This document shows positions 17,248 to 26,641 of a DNA stretch of 64,000 nucleotides, piece by piece (position 1 is the first letter of the stretch; each line of letters begins with the position of its first letter). The translations under genes and the position numbers were made by a program. Location: assembly GCF_004522235.1 (NCBI RefSeq), contig NZ_SDLT01000031.1:55393-119392 (forward strand). The letters are read 5' to 3'. Source of the DNA: Amycolatopsis nivea (lineage in GTDB: Bacteria; Actinomycetota; Actinomycetes; Mycobacteriales; Pseudonocardiaceae). The notes beneath the pieces are model-generated. The model had not been told where the DNA came from, made no database searches, and was given only the letters and a program-made list of their open reading frames with translations.

Positions 17248-18924
17248 TCAGCGCGCCGTCGGAGCGAATCCGCGGGCGTCGCGGCGGGCCTGGCCGCGGG
17301 AAATCCGCAGCGGATCCCAGTCGTGGCCGCGTTCGGGCAACAGGGCGCGGTCGGCGAAGACCGCGCCGTCGTAGGCTTCGGCCAGCACCGGCCGGTCGAG
17401 AATCGCTTCGGCGCATTGCGCACCGCCGACCGCGGCTCCGACGACTCCCCCGCCGTGGACGTCCTGTCCGGCGACGAACAGTCCTTCCACCGCGGTCCGC
17501 ACGTCCGGCCGCCGTCCGTGCGGGCCCCAGGACTGCAGTCCGTACGCGGCTCCGCCGGTGGCGAGCGTGTAGCGCTCCTGCGTGAGCGGGGTGGCCGATT
17601 CGAGGTAGACGATTCGGTCCCGGAACGGGCCGAGCACCTCTTCGGCGCGGTCGAGCAGGCAGGCGGCGAGTTTCTCTTTGGCCGCGCGGTATTCGGCAAC
17701 GCGTCGGTAGCGGAGCCCGGACGCCGGTCCATCGGTGACGCCCCATGGTGCGTAGCCGGGCGGGCACGCGGTCATGATCTGGAGGTTCGTGTGTCCGGGC
17801 GGGCAGACCGCGGTATTGCCGGGATCCTTGTGCGACGCGGACGAGATGAAGACGAACGGCAGCTCGTCGAACTGGCCCGCTTCCGTTCGGGCGTAAGCAC
17901 TTTCGACGTCGCCGCTCGGCCAGTACCAGATGTTGGCCTCGGACGCTTCGGGCAGTTCCGCGGCCACCACCGCATAACTGGTGACCAGCGGCAGCCGCAT
18001 GACCGCGTCTTCGGTGCGCCGGACGACGCCTTCGGGGAAGTTTTCCCGGCCGCCGCACAACTCCAGCACGGTGCGCCGATAGTCCGCATTGGACACGACG
18101 AGCGGCGCGCGCAGCACGTCTCCGTCGGTCAGCTCCACGCCGGCCGCGCGACCGTCCTCGATCAGGATCCGCGCGGCGCGGGCTTTGGTGCGCAGCTGGC
18201 CGCCGTGCGCTTCGAGCTGCTCCACCAGCGCGGCCGCCAGCATCTGGCCGCCGCCGACCGGGTAGTACGCGCCGCCGGTCAGGTAGTCGTCGAGCATGCG
18301 AATGTGCGCCGCGACAACGGTGTTCGCGGGCGAGGAGGCGTAGTTGCCGGACTGCGCGGCCAGCACCGTGCGAGCGGCCGCGGACAGTCCACAATGGTCG
18401 AACAGACGGCTCAGGCTGCGCCGGCTCCAGCGCACCACCGCGGGCGAACCGCCCAAGACCGGCTGAGCACTCGCCGAATACCGGGCCGACGCGGCAATCT
18501 CGCCGCAGATCGCCAGGTACTCCTGCAGTGCCGCGGCCTCCGCGGGAAAGGTCTCGAGCAGCCGGTCCCCGTACCGGGACCAGCCTTCCGGCACGTCGAA
18601 CCGCACGCCCGGCAGCACGATCCGGTCGAAGCCGTCCGGATCGAGCCTGCGGAACCGCACCCGGTCGCCGACGCCGAGCCCGGCCAGCAGCGACGGGAGC
18701 AGCCCGCCGGGCCCGCAGTCGCCGAGGTAGTGCACGCCGATGTCGAACTCGTAGGAGCGCCGCCGCCGAAACATGTGGCAGTTGCCGCCCGCGACGTCGT
18801 GCTGTTCGAGCACCAGGACCCGGCGGCCGAAGGCGGCGAGGTAGCCGGCGCAGACGAGGCCGCCGATCCCGGACCCGATCACGATCGCGTCCCAGGAAGG
18901 GCTTCCCGCCTCGTTCGGACTCAT
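17248..18924 (-). CDS. FAD-dependent oxidoreductase, phytoene desaturase / retinol saturase-like
   Basis: 558 residues. An N-terminal Rossmann dinucleotide site IVIGSGIGGLVCAGYLAAFG is followed by GGNCHMF, and a C-terminal FAD-contact region LFVAGQDVHGGGVVGAAVGG is present, as in phytoene desaturase and retinol saturase-like enzymes. These act on C=C bonds of lipids. It is the first gene of the NRPS operon, 25 nt before the carrier protein. An amine or carotenoid substrate cannot be excluded. No carotenoid genes are nearby, which favours a role in tailoring the acyl group. Confidence 0.85.
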   Translation of the reverse strand: MSPNEAGSPSWDAIVIGSGIGGLVCAGYLAAFGRRVLVLEQHDVAGGNCHMFRRRRSYEFDIGVHYLGDCGPGGLLPSLLAGLGVGDRVRFRRLDPDGFDRIVLPGVRFDVPEGWSRYGDRLLETFPAEAAALQEYLAICGEIAASARYSASAQPVLGGSPAVVRWSRRSLSRLFDHCGLSAAARTVLAAQSGNYASSPANTVVAAHIRMLDDYLTGGAYYPVGGGQMLAAALVEQLEAHGGQLRTKARAARILIEDGRAAGVELTDGDVLRAPLVVSNADYRRTVLELCGGRENFPEGVVRRTEDAVMRLPLVTSYAVVAAELPEASEANIWYWPSGDVESAYARTEAGQFDELPFVFISSASHKDPGNTAVCPPGHTNLQIMTACPPGYAPWGVTDGPASGLRYRRVAEYRAAKEKLAACLLDRAEEVLGPFRDRIVYLESATPLTQERYTLATGGAAYGLQSWGPHGRRPDVRTAVEGLFVAGQDVHGGGVVGAAVGGAQCAEAILDRPVLAEAYDGAVFADRALLPERGHDWDPLRISRGQARRDARGFAPTAR

Positions 18925-19015
18925 GCCGGTGACGCTACGGCGGGGCGGTGACCCCGGGCTGACCGCGCGCTGACAGCTGGGGGCAGTCAGCGGCGGGCGG
19001 CCGCCCAGGGGTCAC

Positions 19016-21589
19016 CTATTCAGGAGAGAGCATGGCGATCGAGGTCTTGCCGCGCACCGCGAGCCACGTCGGGAAGAGCGTGGCGACCATGCTTACCACG
19101 ACCGCGAGCACGACCACCACCCCATAAATCCACAATGGACCATACGGCAGCCAGCTGTCGGACACCGCCTGGCTGAACGGGACCAGCATCGCGAGCGAGA
19201 CGGCGGTGCCGAGAACCACGCCGATGATCGCGACGACGATCCCCTCCACAGCCATCACTCCGAGCACCTGGCCCCGGCTCGACCCGGCCAGCCGTTGCAG
19301 GCCGAACTCGCGCCGCCGGTGCGCGGTCGAGAGCACGAGCGTGTTCACCACCGAGATCGCCGCGTAGAGCAGGATCATGCCGACCACGAGGTAGTTGACC
19401 CACGCGTTCGCTTCCTGTTCCTGCACGAACTTGGCGGTGAGCGTGTCCCGGTTCGCGACCTGCACGCCGGGCGAGGACTGCGCCAGCCCGTCGAGCGTGC
19501 TCATCAGCTGGGAGACCCTCGTGCCCGCCGCCGCGGTGACGAGCACCTGCGACGCGATCCCGTCGGTCGTGTGCGGAGCCAGCGTGCCCGCGGGCAGCAA
19601 CGCCGTCGCGAACTCCGCCGCCGAGCGCAGGGTCGCCACTACGCGCAACCGCACCTGCGCACCGTCACCGAGCCGCAGGCCGATCTCGTCGCCGACCTTG
19701 ACGTGCAGCCGGGTCGCGTTGTCGACCGGAAGCGCGATGGTGTTGCCCTGCAACGCGTCCAGCGAACCGGTCGCGACCTCGGACGCCCGGGTCTTCGCGA
19801 CCGCGTCACCGGTGACCCCGGTCAACGCCAGCCCGTCCTCGTCCTGGCTCGAGTCCGACGGCTTCTCGTTGTAGCCCTTGCTGGTCACGTACGCCGAAGC
19901 GGTGCCCACCCCGGGCAGCGCCCGGACCTTGTCGAGCAACCCGGTGCCGACGTCGCCGGTCGACGAAGTGACGACCGCGTCCGCCGAAAGGTTCGACGCG
20001 TACTTCTGCTTCGCCGATTCCACCTGCGTGGTCTGGAAGTAGAGCATGAACACGGCCAGCGTCGTGGCCAGCATGACCGGCACGACCGCACCGGACATCG
20101 GCAGCCAGCGCACCCGGGCGTTGGCCATCGCGAGATAGCCGGACAGCCCGCTCACCGCCCGCACCGGAACCCGCAGCACGGCGACCATCACCCGGGTGAT
20201 CCCCGGCGCGAAGAGCGCGACCGCCGCCGCGACTAGCGTGACCGCCGGACCGGCCGTACTGGCGGCGAGCGGTCCGTCCATCACGGTGATCGTCAGGTAC
20301 GCGAGCGCCACGCCGCCGATCAGGCTGCCGATGCCCCACCACAGCCGGAACGACGTCAGCCAGCGCTTCGGCGAGACCAGTTCCTGCATCGCCTCTACCG
20401 GACGCGTCCGCCCGGCGTACCGTGCCGCGACGAATCCCGCGCCCCACGCGGACAGCAGGCCCACGAGAACGCCGGCGGCGGTCGGAATCCAGTCCTGGTG
20501 ATACGCCAGCACCGGTTCGAAGACGCCGAACCCGGACAGCCGGTCGAACAGCCAGTTCCCGAGCAGTTCGCCGGGGAAAGCGGCCAGCACGGTCGCGAGG
20601 ATCCCGATCACCATCGACTCCGCGGTGATCATGCGGCTCACCTGTTTGGGCGTCGCGCCGACCGCACGCAGCAACGCGACCTCGCGCCGCCGCTGCTGCA
20701 CCGACAGACCCAGCGTGCTGGCCACCACGAACAACGCGACCTGCACGGCCAGCCCGCCGAACACCGCGGCCAGGATCACCAGGATTTCGCCGCCGTCGCT
20801 GGCCTGCGCGAACTCGGCCGTCCCGCGCGCCACTCCGGTCAGCGCGACCGCGTGCTGGTCGCGGACCACGTTCGCGATCTGGGTGCTCAGCGCGGCCGGA
20901 TCCGTGCCTGCGGCGGGAAGCACGCCGAACGCGTCGACCTGACCGGTCGCGGGCGTAAGCGCGAGAGCGTCTTCGTGGGAGAAGAACACGGCGTCGGAAG
21001 CTATTTTTCCGCCCGCGACAGCGATTCCGACCACCTGGAAGGACCGGACCCCGCCGCGCACGGCGATCTGCACCGAACCGCCCGAGGCGACCCCGGTGGC
21101 CGCGGCCGTCGACTGGTCGAGCACGACTTCGCCGCTGCGCTGCGGAGCCCGCCCGTCGGTCAGCGAATACGGGGCCAGCTCGGCGGTCGCCCAGTCGTGC
21201 CCCAACGCGGTGCCGCGTACCAGTTTCACGTCGGGATCCGCGGGCAGCGTCGCCGGGATCGACACGTCGGGAATGACCTTCGCGACGCCCGGAACGGCCG
21301 CGATCTTGGCCCCGAGCGACGCGTCGAGGCGCACCCGTTCGGGCAGGGTCGCGGATTCGTGGTCCTCGTCCTCGGTGCCCGGATTCGTCGGCGGGAGGTT
21401 GTAGTGCTGGTCGCCCGCGACGACCACCGGGGCCTCGGCCAGCCGCTGCGGCGGCACCCGCGGCGAGATCCCGGTCTGCATGAGCCCGCCGCACGCCATC
21501 ACGATCGCGGTTCCGACGAGCAGCGCGACGAACGTCGCGGTGAATCCGGCCTTGCGGAACCGGAGCGTGCTCAGGGCAAGGCGCAGCAT
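19016..21589 (-). CDS. FtsX/MacB-family ABC permease
   Basis: 857 residues. A first membrane helix is followed by a large extracytoplasmic MacB-PCD-like domain, a FtsX helix block around 250-390, further helices and a second extracytoplasmic segment, and a final FtsX block at about 730-850. This two-FtsX layout is typical of actinobacterial and Firmicute peptide-sensing or detoxification exporters. The start overlaps the stop of the ATPase gene (TGATG). A role in exporting or detecting the NRPS product, or another antimicrobial peptide, is plausible because a kinase gene is adjacent. Confidence 0.9.
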   Translation of the reverse strand: MLRLALSTLRFRKAGFTATFVALLVGTAIVMACGGLMQTGISPRVPPQRLAEAPVVVAGDQHYNLPPTNPGTEDEDHESATLPERVRLDASLGAKIAAVPGVAKVIPDVSIPATLPADPDVKLVRGTALGHDWATAELAPYSLTDGRAPQRSGEVVLDQSTAAATGVASGGSVQIAVRGGVRSFQVVGIAVAGGKIASDAVFFSHEDALALTPATGQVDAFGVLPAAGTDPAALSTQIANVVRDQHAVALTGVARGTAEFAQASDGGEILVILAAVFGGLAVQVALFVVASTLGLSVQQRRREVALLRAVGATPKQVSRMITAESMVIGILATVLAAFPGELLGNWLFDRLSGFGVFEPVLAYHQDWIPTAAGVLVGLLSAWGAGFVAARYAGRTRPVEAMQELVSPKRWLTSFRLWWGIGSLIGGVALAYLTITVMDGPLAASTAGPAVTLVAAAVALFAPGITRVMVAVLRVPVRAVSGLSGYLAMANARVRWLPMSGAVVPVMLATTLAVFMLYFQTTQVESAKQKYASNLSADAVVTSSTGDVGTGLLDKVRALPGVGTASAYVTSKGYNEKPSDSSQDEDGLALTGVTGDAVAKTRASEVATGSLDALQGNTIALPVDNATRLHVKVGDEIGLRLGDGAQVRLRVVATLRSAAEFATALLPAGTLAPHTTDGIASQVLVTAAAGTRVSQLMSTLDGLAQSSPGVQVANRDTLTAKFVQEQEANAWVNYLVVGMILLYAAISVVNTLVLSTAHRRREFGLQRLAGSSRGQVLGVMAVEGIVVAIIGVVLGTAVSLAMLVPFSQAVSDSWLPYGPLWIYGVVVVLAVVVSMVATLFPTWLAVRGKTSIAMLSPE

Positions 21590-22386
21590 CAGCGCACCGT
21601 CCCGACGGTGTTCCGGCCGTCGCGGCCGAGCCGCGTCGTGCGTGCGCTCAACGCGGTCAGGCCGCGCGCGACCTCGTCTACGGTCGGTTCGTGCAACTCT
21701 CCGGCGAACTGCCCGTCGGCGAGGAACAGCACCCGGTCGGCGTAGGAGGCGGCGACCGGATCGTGCGTCACCATCACGATGGTCTGCCCTTCGGCCCGCA
21801 CCGCGGCGCGCAGCAGGTCCAGGATCTCGCTCGCCGACGTCGTGTCCAGCGCGCCGGTCGGCTCGTCGGCGAAGGTCACGTGCGGACGGCTGACCAGCGC
21901 GCGGGCGATCGCCACGCGCTGCTGTTGGCCGCCGGACAATTCACCGGGGCGGTGCCCGCGCCGTCCGCCGAGCCCGACCTGCTCGATGATCCGGTTCACC
22001 AGCGCCGGATCGGCCTTCGTCCCCGCCAGCCGCAGCGGAAGCGTGACGTTGTCGACCACGTCGAGCGACGGCAGCAGGTTGAACTGCTGGAAAATGAATC
22101 CGATGTGGTCTCGGCGCATCCGGGTCAGCTGCGCCTCGTCGAGCCGGCCGAGATCCTGGTCGGCCAGCACGACCGTGCCCGAATCCGGCTGGTCGAGCCC
22201 GGCCGCGCAGTGCAGCAGCGTGCTCTTGCCCGAACCGGACGGTCCCATCACCGCGGTGAAACTGCCGCGGGCGAACGAAACCGAGATCCCGTCGAGTGCG
22301 ACGACGCGGGCCCGGTTCCCTCCGTAGAACTTGGTGACGGAGCGGAGCGTCACCGCATCCGTGCTTGGCTGTCCGGACTGGTACAT
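21589..22386 (-). CDS. ABC transporter ATPase, LolD/MacB type
   Basis: 265 residues with Walker A GPSGSGKST, signature LSGGQQQRVAIARAL, Walker B VTFADEPTGALD and the H-loop MVTHD. It partners the FtsX permease directly downstream. The gene is divergent from the sensor kinase at 22524, leaving 137 bp that must hold both promoters. Confidence 0.92.
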   Translation of the reverse strand: MYQSGQPSTDAVTLRSVTKFYGGNRARVVALDGISVSFARGSFTAVMGPSGSGKSTLLHCAAGLDQPDSGTVVLADQDLGRLDEAQLTRMRRDHIGFIFQQFNLLPSLDVVDNVTLPLRLAGTKADPALVNRIIEQVGLGGRRGHRPGELSGGQQQRVAIARALVSRPHVTFADEPTGALDTTSASEILDLLRAAVRAEGQTIVMVTHDPVAASYADRVLFLADGQFAGELHEPTVDEVARGLTALSARTTRLGRDGRNTVGTVR

Positions 22387-22523
22387 CGGTCACTCTCCCA
22401 GGCGCGTCGGGTACAGAAGAAACCTACGAGCGGCAAGGGCGGATTCCGATGGTGCTAACTCTTCGATCCGGACTGGTCCTAGCACCCCTGCCGGGAAAGC
22501 CGGGAACAGCACATAATCGGGAC

Positions 22524-23804
22524 ATGCCCTCCACCGATGCCCGCGAGCCGGCGGCGCCGAAGCCCTGGTTCGCGCGGGGCGGCCTCGCCGTGCTGCACAG
22601 CACCGCGCTGGGTCTGCTCGCACCGGTCGAGGTGGTGCTTTTCGCGCTCCTGGCCTGCGCGGCTTCCCTGCTCGGCGTCGGCGTCGGGGTCTTCCTGATT
22701 CCGCCGGTGGTGTACGCCGTCCGCGCGGTCGCCAATCTGCAGCGGAAACTGCACGGCGCCTGGACCGGGCGGGAGGTGCCGCAACCGTATCTCCCGCTGC
22801 CCGAGGGCACGCGGTTCTTCCAGGTGTTCGCGCGGTTGCTGGCCGACCGTGCCACCTGGCGGGACACGGCCTGGCTGCTGGTGGACTGCACGATCGGGTG
22901 CCTGCTCACGCTGGCCCCGCTGGCGCTGGTGGTCGACGGCGTGCGCGGGCTGCTGATGCCGTTGCTCTACCCGGTTCTGGACGATTTGTGGCTCGGCGAC
23001 TGGTACGTGGCGCTGCCGGTGGACAACCCGGCCGTCGCCTGGATCGCGGTCGTGCTGGGCCTGCTGCATTTCCCGCTCGTCCTGTGGGCGGCCCCGCACC
23101 TGCTGAAACTGCACGCGGCGCTGGCGGCGAAATTCCTTTCCCCGTCCGAAAGCACCGTGCTCGCCCAGCGCGTCCAGCACCTCACCACCACACGCGACGA
23201 CGCGGTCGGCCACCAGGCGCTGGAACTGCGCCGGATCGAACGCAATCTGCACGACGGCGCGCAAGCCCGCCTGGTCGCGATGGGAATGACGCTCGACGCG
23301 GCCGCGAAACTCGCCGAACGGCAGCCGGAAGCCGCGAAGAGCCTGCTGGAAGAGGCCAAGGCGAGCTCAGTGAAAGCACTGCAGGAACTGCGCGATCTGG
23401 TGCGCGGGATCCAGCCGCCGGTGCTGGTCGACCGCGGTCTCGCCGACGCGGTCCGCGAACTCGGGATGGAAGCGACGCTGGAGATGGAGACCACCGTCGA
23501 CCTCCCCGGCCGGTTCGCGCCCGCCGTCGAGACCGCCGCGTATTTCACCGTTTCCGAGGTGCTCAACAACGCGATGAAGCATTCCGGCGCGGATTCCGGG
23601 AAAATCGACATGCACCATTCCGCCGGACGGCTGTCCATCACGGTCACCGACTACGGCAACGGCGGCGCGGACCCGGCGAAGGGCACCGGCCTGCGGGAAC
23701 TCGAACGCAGACTCGCCCCGCTGGACGGATTCCTCACCGTGCTCAGCCCGCTCGGCGGCCCGACCTCGGTGGTCATCGAAATCCCGTGCCGGCCGATCGG
23801 CTGA
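22524..23804 (+). CDS. Sensor histidine kinase, HisKA_3 type
   Basis: 426 residues. There are about four N-terminal membrane helices with a conserved actinobacterial sensor region, then the phospho-acceptor motif LRRIERNLHDGAQARLVAMG, and an ATPase with VLNNAMKHSG and GTGLRELERR. It should phosphorylate the response regulator at 23875-24519, which is unusually encoded convergently rather than in the same operon. ATG 22524 was chosen over upstream in-frame codons. A CATAAT box at 22512-22517 lies 6 nt before it, suggesting a leaderless transcript. Confidence 0.88.
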   Translation: MPSTDAREPAAPKPWFARGGLAVLHSTALGLLAPVEVVLFALLACAASLLGVGVGVFLIPPVVYAVRAVANLQRKLHGAWTGREVPQPYLPLPEGTRFFQVFARLLADRATWRDTAWLLVDCTIGCLLTLAPLALVVDGVRGLLMPLLYPVLDDLWLGDWYVALPVDNPAVAWIAVVLGLLHFPLVLWAAPHLLKLHAALAAKFLSPSESTVLAQRVQHLTTTRDDAVGHQALELRRIERNLHDGAQARLVAMGMTLDAAAKLAERQPEAAKSLLEEAKASSVKALQELRDLVRGIQPPVLVDRGLADAVRELGMEATLEMETTVDLPGRFAPAVETAAYFTVSEVLNNAMKHSGADSGKIDMHHSAGRLSITVTDYGNGGADPAKGTGLRELERRLAPLDGFLTVLSPLGGPTSVVIEIPCRPIG

Positions 23805-23827
23805 ACGCTCAGCGCCGGTCGTGAGTA

Positions 23828-23845
23828 GCGATGCCCGGGTATCGC
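23828..23845. terminator. Possible hairpin between convergent kinase and regulator genes
   Basis: gcgatgcccgggtatcgc is an imperfect 18-bp palindrome in the 70-bp gap where the kinase and regulator transcripts collide. There is no T-run, so its action as a terminator is only inferred from its position. Confidence 0.3.
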
Positions 23846-23874
23846 CACGCACGACGCCCGGTATCGGCGCACAG

Positions 23875-24519
23875 TCAGCGGCGCAGGTAGGCCAGCACCG
23901 CCTGCACCCGCCGGTTGCTGTCCTCGGACACCGGCAGCTGCAGCTTCGCCAGGATGTTGTTGATGTGCTTGGACACCGCCTTTTCGGTGACGAACAGCTC
24001 GGCGGCGATGTTGCTGTTGGACCGCCCCTCGGCGATCAGCCGGAGCACGTCGTTCTCGCGCGGGGTGAGGCTCTCCAGCGCGACGTCGCGCGTGTTGTGC
24101 GTGAACAGCCGCGACACCACCTCGGGATCCATCATGGTGTTGCCCGCGGCGACCCCGCGCAGGACGTCGACGAAGTGATCGCCGTCGAGCACCCGGTCCT
24201 TGAGCTGGTAGCCGACCGCGCCCGCACCGTCGGCCAGCAATTCGTTGACGTACAAGCGTTCGACGTACTGCGACAGCACCAGCACCGGCAGCCCCGGCAC
24301 CTGGCGGCGCGCCTCGATCGCCGCGCGCAACCCCTCGTCGGTGAACGACGGCGGAAGCCGGATGTCGACCACGCCGACGTCCGGCTTCTCCGTGACCAGC
24401 GCGTTCAGCAGATCCGGCCCGTTGTCGAGCGCCGCGACGATCGTCATCCCGTGCGCTTCGAGCAGCCGGACCAGCCCGTCGCGGAGCAGGAACTGGTCTT
24501 CGCCGATGACCACGCGCAC
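23875..24519 (-). CDS. NarL/LuxR-family response regulator
   Basis: 214 residues. The receiver domain has phospho-acceptor Asp52 (VGVVDIRLP) and a Lys in VGYQLKD. The C-terminal LuxR helix-turn-helix contains LTPRENDVLRLIAEGRSN. It is the probable partner of the kinase at 22524 and a candidate regulator of the adjacent FtsX ABC transporter. GTG 24519 has AGGTGAAG upstream. It lies 41 nt downstream of the KAS-like gene and could be co-transcribed with that operon. Confidence 0.9.
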   Translation of the reverse strand: MRVVIGEDQFLLRDGLVRLLEAHGMTIVAALDNGPDLLNALVTEKPDVGVVDIRLPPSFTDEGLRAAIEARRQVPGLPVLVLSQYVERLYVNELLADGAGAVGYQLKDRVLDGDHFVDVLRGVAAGNTMMDPEVVSRLFTHNTRDVALESLTPRENDVLRLIAEGRSNSNIAAELFVTEKAVSKHINNILAKLQLPVSEDSNRRVQAVLAYLRR

Positions 24520-24560
24520 AGATCTTCACCTTTTCTTCGCCGCGGCAGTTCCGCTCCCGA

Positions 24561-25343
24561 TTATAGGGGCGCGGAGGGCTCGCTTTCCCCGGCGAAGGCG
24601 CAAATTCCCAGAGTCCCGCGAATCGGGTCGTAATCAGCGAGAACCGCAGGCGGCTCGGCCCACAAGGCGGTAGCGGAGCGTCCTTCCGCGACCGACCCGC
24701 CAGCCAAACCCGGCCCATAACGATCCGCCGACGCGAGCCGATCAGCCTCGGCTCGAGCATCAGCCGGGTCGATTCCGGGCAGCAGCGCAACGCGAGTACT
24801 GCCTGCTCCGGACTCGAACAGCAGCGCGGCCGCCGCGTCCACGGGCGGGCGTGCTCCGGCGTACGGCATTCCCCGCTGCTCCATGACGAGGATCAGCACG
24901 CGCCGCATCGGCCTCCGGCGCGCGTATCCGGCCGCCACCCGCAGGGCGAGGAAACCGGCGAGCGGGCCCTGTCCGGAGACCGAGTACGTCATCGGGCCGC
25001 CCGGCAGCACCGCGGTCAGGTTGACCGGAGCGGACAGCCGCGGGTCGAAATCGGGGCCGTCGTGGGCGACGACGACCAGGTCGATCGGCTCGCTCACCTG
25101 GTCGTGCAGCAGTTCCCGGGCCAGGGAAATGAACGTGTTGCCTTGCGCTTGGGCGACCAGCTCCGGCGAGTAGCCGACGTCGTGTCCGGCGGCCAGATCG
25201 GTGAAGTACCGCGTCATGATTGGGCCGTCGAGCCGGTCGGCGCCAGAGCTGAAACGCCGGTGCAGCACGGTTTTCAGCCCCATCGGCAGCACGGCGAACG
25301 GCGAGGTCCGCGTGGCCGCCACGGGAGCGCCGGCACTGAACAT
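24561..25343 (-). CDS. Ketosynthase-like protein without the active-site cysteine
   Basis: 260 residues with a thiolase-fold feel: a central VSGQGPLAGFLALRVAAGY stretch where ketosynthases have the nucleophile elbow, but no Cys there. It is shorter than ordinary ketosynthases. It overlaps the decarboxylase gene (TGATG) and follows a Cys-containing KASIII-like protein in the same operon. It may act as a non-catalytic partner, like a chain-length-factor subunit. Assignment rests on weak similarity and context. Confidence 0.6.
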   Translation of the reverse strand: MFSAGAPVAATRTSPFAVLPMGLKTVLHRRFSSGADRLDGPIMTRYFTDLAAGHDVGYSPELVAQAQGNTFISLARELLHDQVSEPIDLVVVAHDGPDFDPRLSAPVNLTAVLPGGPMTYSVSGQGPLAGFLALRVAAGYARRRPMRRVLILVMEQRGMPYAGARPPVDAAAALLFESGAGSTRVALLPGIDPADARAEADRLASADRYGPGLAGGSVAEGRSATALWAEPPAVLADYDPIRGTLGICAFAGESEPSAPL

Positions 25344-26629
25344 CAGCCCTCCACCGCGGGAACCGGCAGCCGGTGCAGGTGCTGGCGGCGCAGCAGGTCC
25401 TCCGGCTGGTCCCGTTCACTGATCACATAGGACTGTCCATCATGGACCAAAACCTCAGCGGGATAGCCGTGACTGAGGAACAGCACCGGTGACGCACTCG
25501 GGCCATAAGCACCGGAGCGTTCCACTCCGATCAGATCGCCCGGCTGCACCGGCGGCAACGGGATCTTCTTGCCCAGCACGTCGTTCGGCGTGCACAGCGG
25601 GCCGGTGATCTGCCAGGTTTCGGTGGCCGGTTCGTCGATCCGGTTCAGCAGCCGCATCGGGAAATCGCGCTTGACGTAGGAGCCGATGCCGACCGCCGCC
25701 ATGTGGTGGTTGGTGCCGCCGTCAGCGACCGCGAAGTTCTGTCCCAGCGAGGTTTTGACGTAACGGACGCGCACGACGTAGGTGCCGCTCATCGCGGTCA
25801 GGTAGCGGCCCAGCTCCATCACGAGCCGAGTGTCCGGATGCCGCGTGGCGAACTCGTCGATCACCGGGTTCAGCCGCGAGGTCAGCAGATCGAGGTCGAG
25901 GTCGCGTTCCCCGTCGAAGTACGCCACGCCCAGCCCGCCGCCGACGTCGACCAGGTCGAGCCCGAAGCCCAGCCGCGCGGACAGCTGTTCGGCCAGCGCG
26001 AAGATGCGCGTGGTGTTCTCCACCACCGATTCCTCGCTGAGAATGCGCGTGCCCATGTAGACCTGGACGCCCATGATCTGCACATTCGTGTGCCGCGAAA
26101 CCAGGTCCTCGGCAGCGAACAGCTGTTCCTCGTCCATGCCGAACTGGCGCGGCTTCCCGCCCATCGTCAGCCCGGACCCCTTGACCGCGAAGCTCGGGTT
26201 GACCCGCAACGCCACCCGCGCTCGCACTCCGCGCGCCGCGGCGAGCTGGTCGATCAACGCGAGTTCCCCGAAGGATTCGCAGACGATCGCCGCGATGTCC
26301 TCGTCCAGACAGGCTTCGAGCTCCGCCTGGCTCTTGCCCGGACCGAGGAAAATGATGTCGTTCGGCGACACTCCAGCACGGCGTGCGGTGCGCAGTTCGG
26401 CGAGGCTCGAAACCTCCGCGCGAGCCCCATTGTCGTGCAGCACAGCCAAAATCGACACGTTCGGGTTCGACTTGAGCGAGAAGAAGACCTCCATGCTGTC
26501 GTGCAGTTCCCGCCGCAGCCGGGCCATCCGGCCGGACAGCTCGCCGCCGTCGTAGACGAACAGCGGGGTGCCGTAACGGTCGGCCAGCTCGGTGATCCCG
26601 ACGCCCTCGATCTCGAGTTCCGTACTCAT
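25343..26629 (-). CDS. Type III PLP-dependent decarboxylase (LysA/BtrK/SbnH-like)
   Basis: 428 residues, full length for the fold-type III family. PLP Lys53 is in VFFSLKSNPN. A MGGKPRQFGMDEE segment is of the kind seen in BtrK-like and exosortase-associated decarboxylases. VDVGGGLGVAY contacts the phosphate, and ELGRYL and GPLCTPNDVL follow. BtrK decarboxylates a carrier-bound glutamyl thioester, and SbnH decarboxylates citryl-Dap in staphyloferrin B assembly. With SbnA and SbnB homologues at 0-15 kb, a Dap-containing substrate is a reasonable guess. An ordinary diaminopimelate decarboxylase seems less likely because the gene sits between two ketosynthase-like genes. Confidence 0.85.
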   Translation of the reverse strand: MSTELEIEGVGITELADRYGTPLFVYDGGELSGRMARLRRELHDSMEVFFSLKSNPNVSILAVLHDNGARAEVSSLAELRTARRAGVSPNDIIFLGPGKSQAELEACLDEDIAAIVCESFGELALIDQLAAARGVRARVALRVNPSFAVKGSGLTMGGKPRQFGMDEEQLFAAEDLVSRHTNVQIMGVQVYMGTRILSEESVVENTTRIFALAEQLSARLGFGLDLVDVGGGLGVAYFDGERDLDLDLLTSRLNPVIDEFATRHPDTRLVMELGRYLTAMSGTYVVRVRYVKTSLGQNFAVADGGTNHHMAAVGIGSYVKRDFPMRLLNRIDEPATETWQITGPLCTPNDVLGKKIPLPPVQPGDLIGVERSGAYGPSASPVLFLSHGYPAEVLVHDGQSYVISERDQPEDLLRRQHLHRLPVPAVEG

Positions 26630-26641
26630 CAGGTTCTGCTC

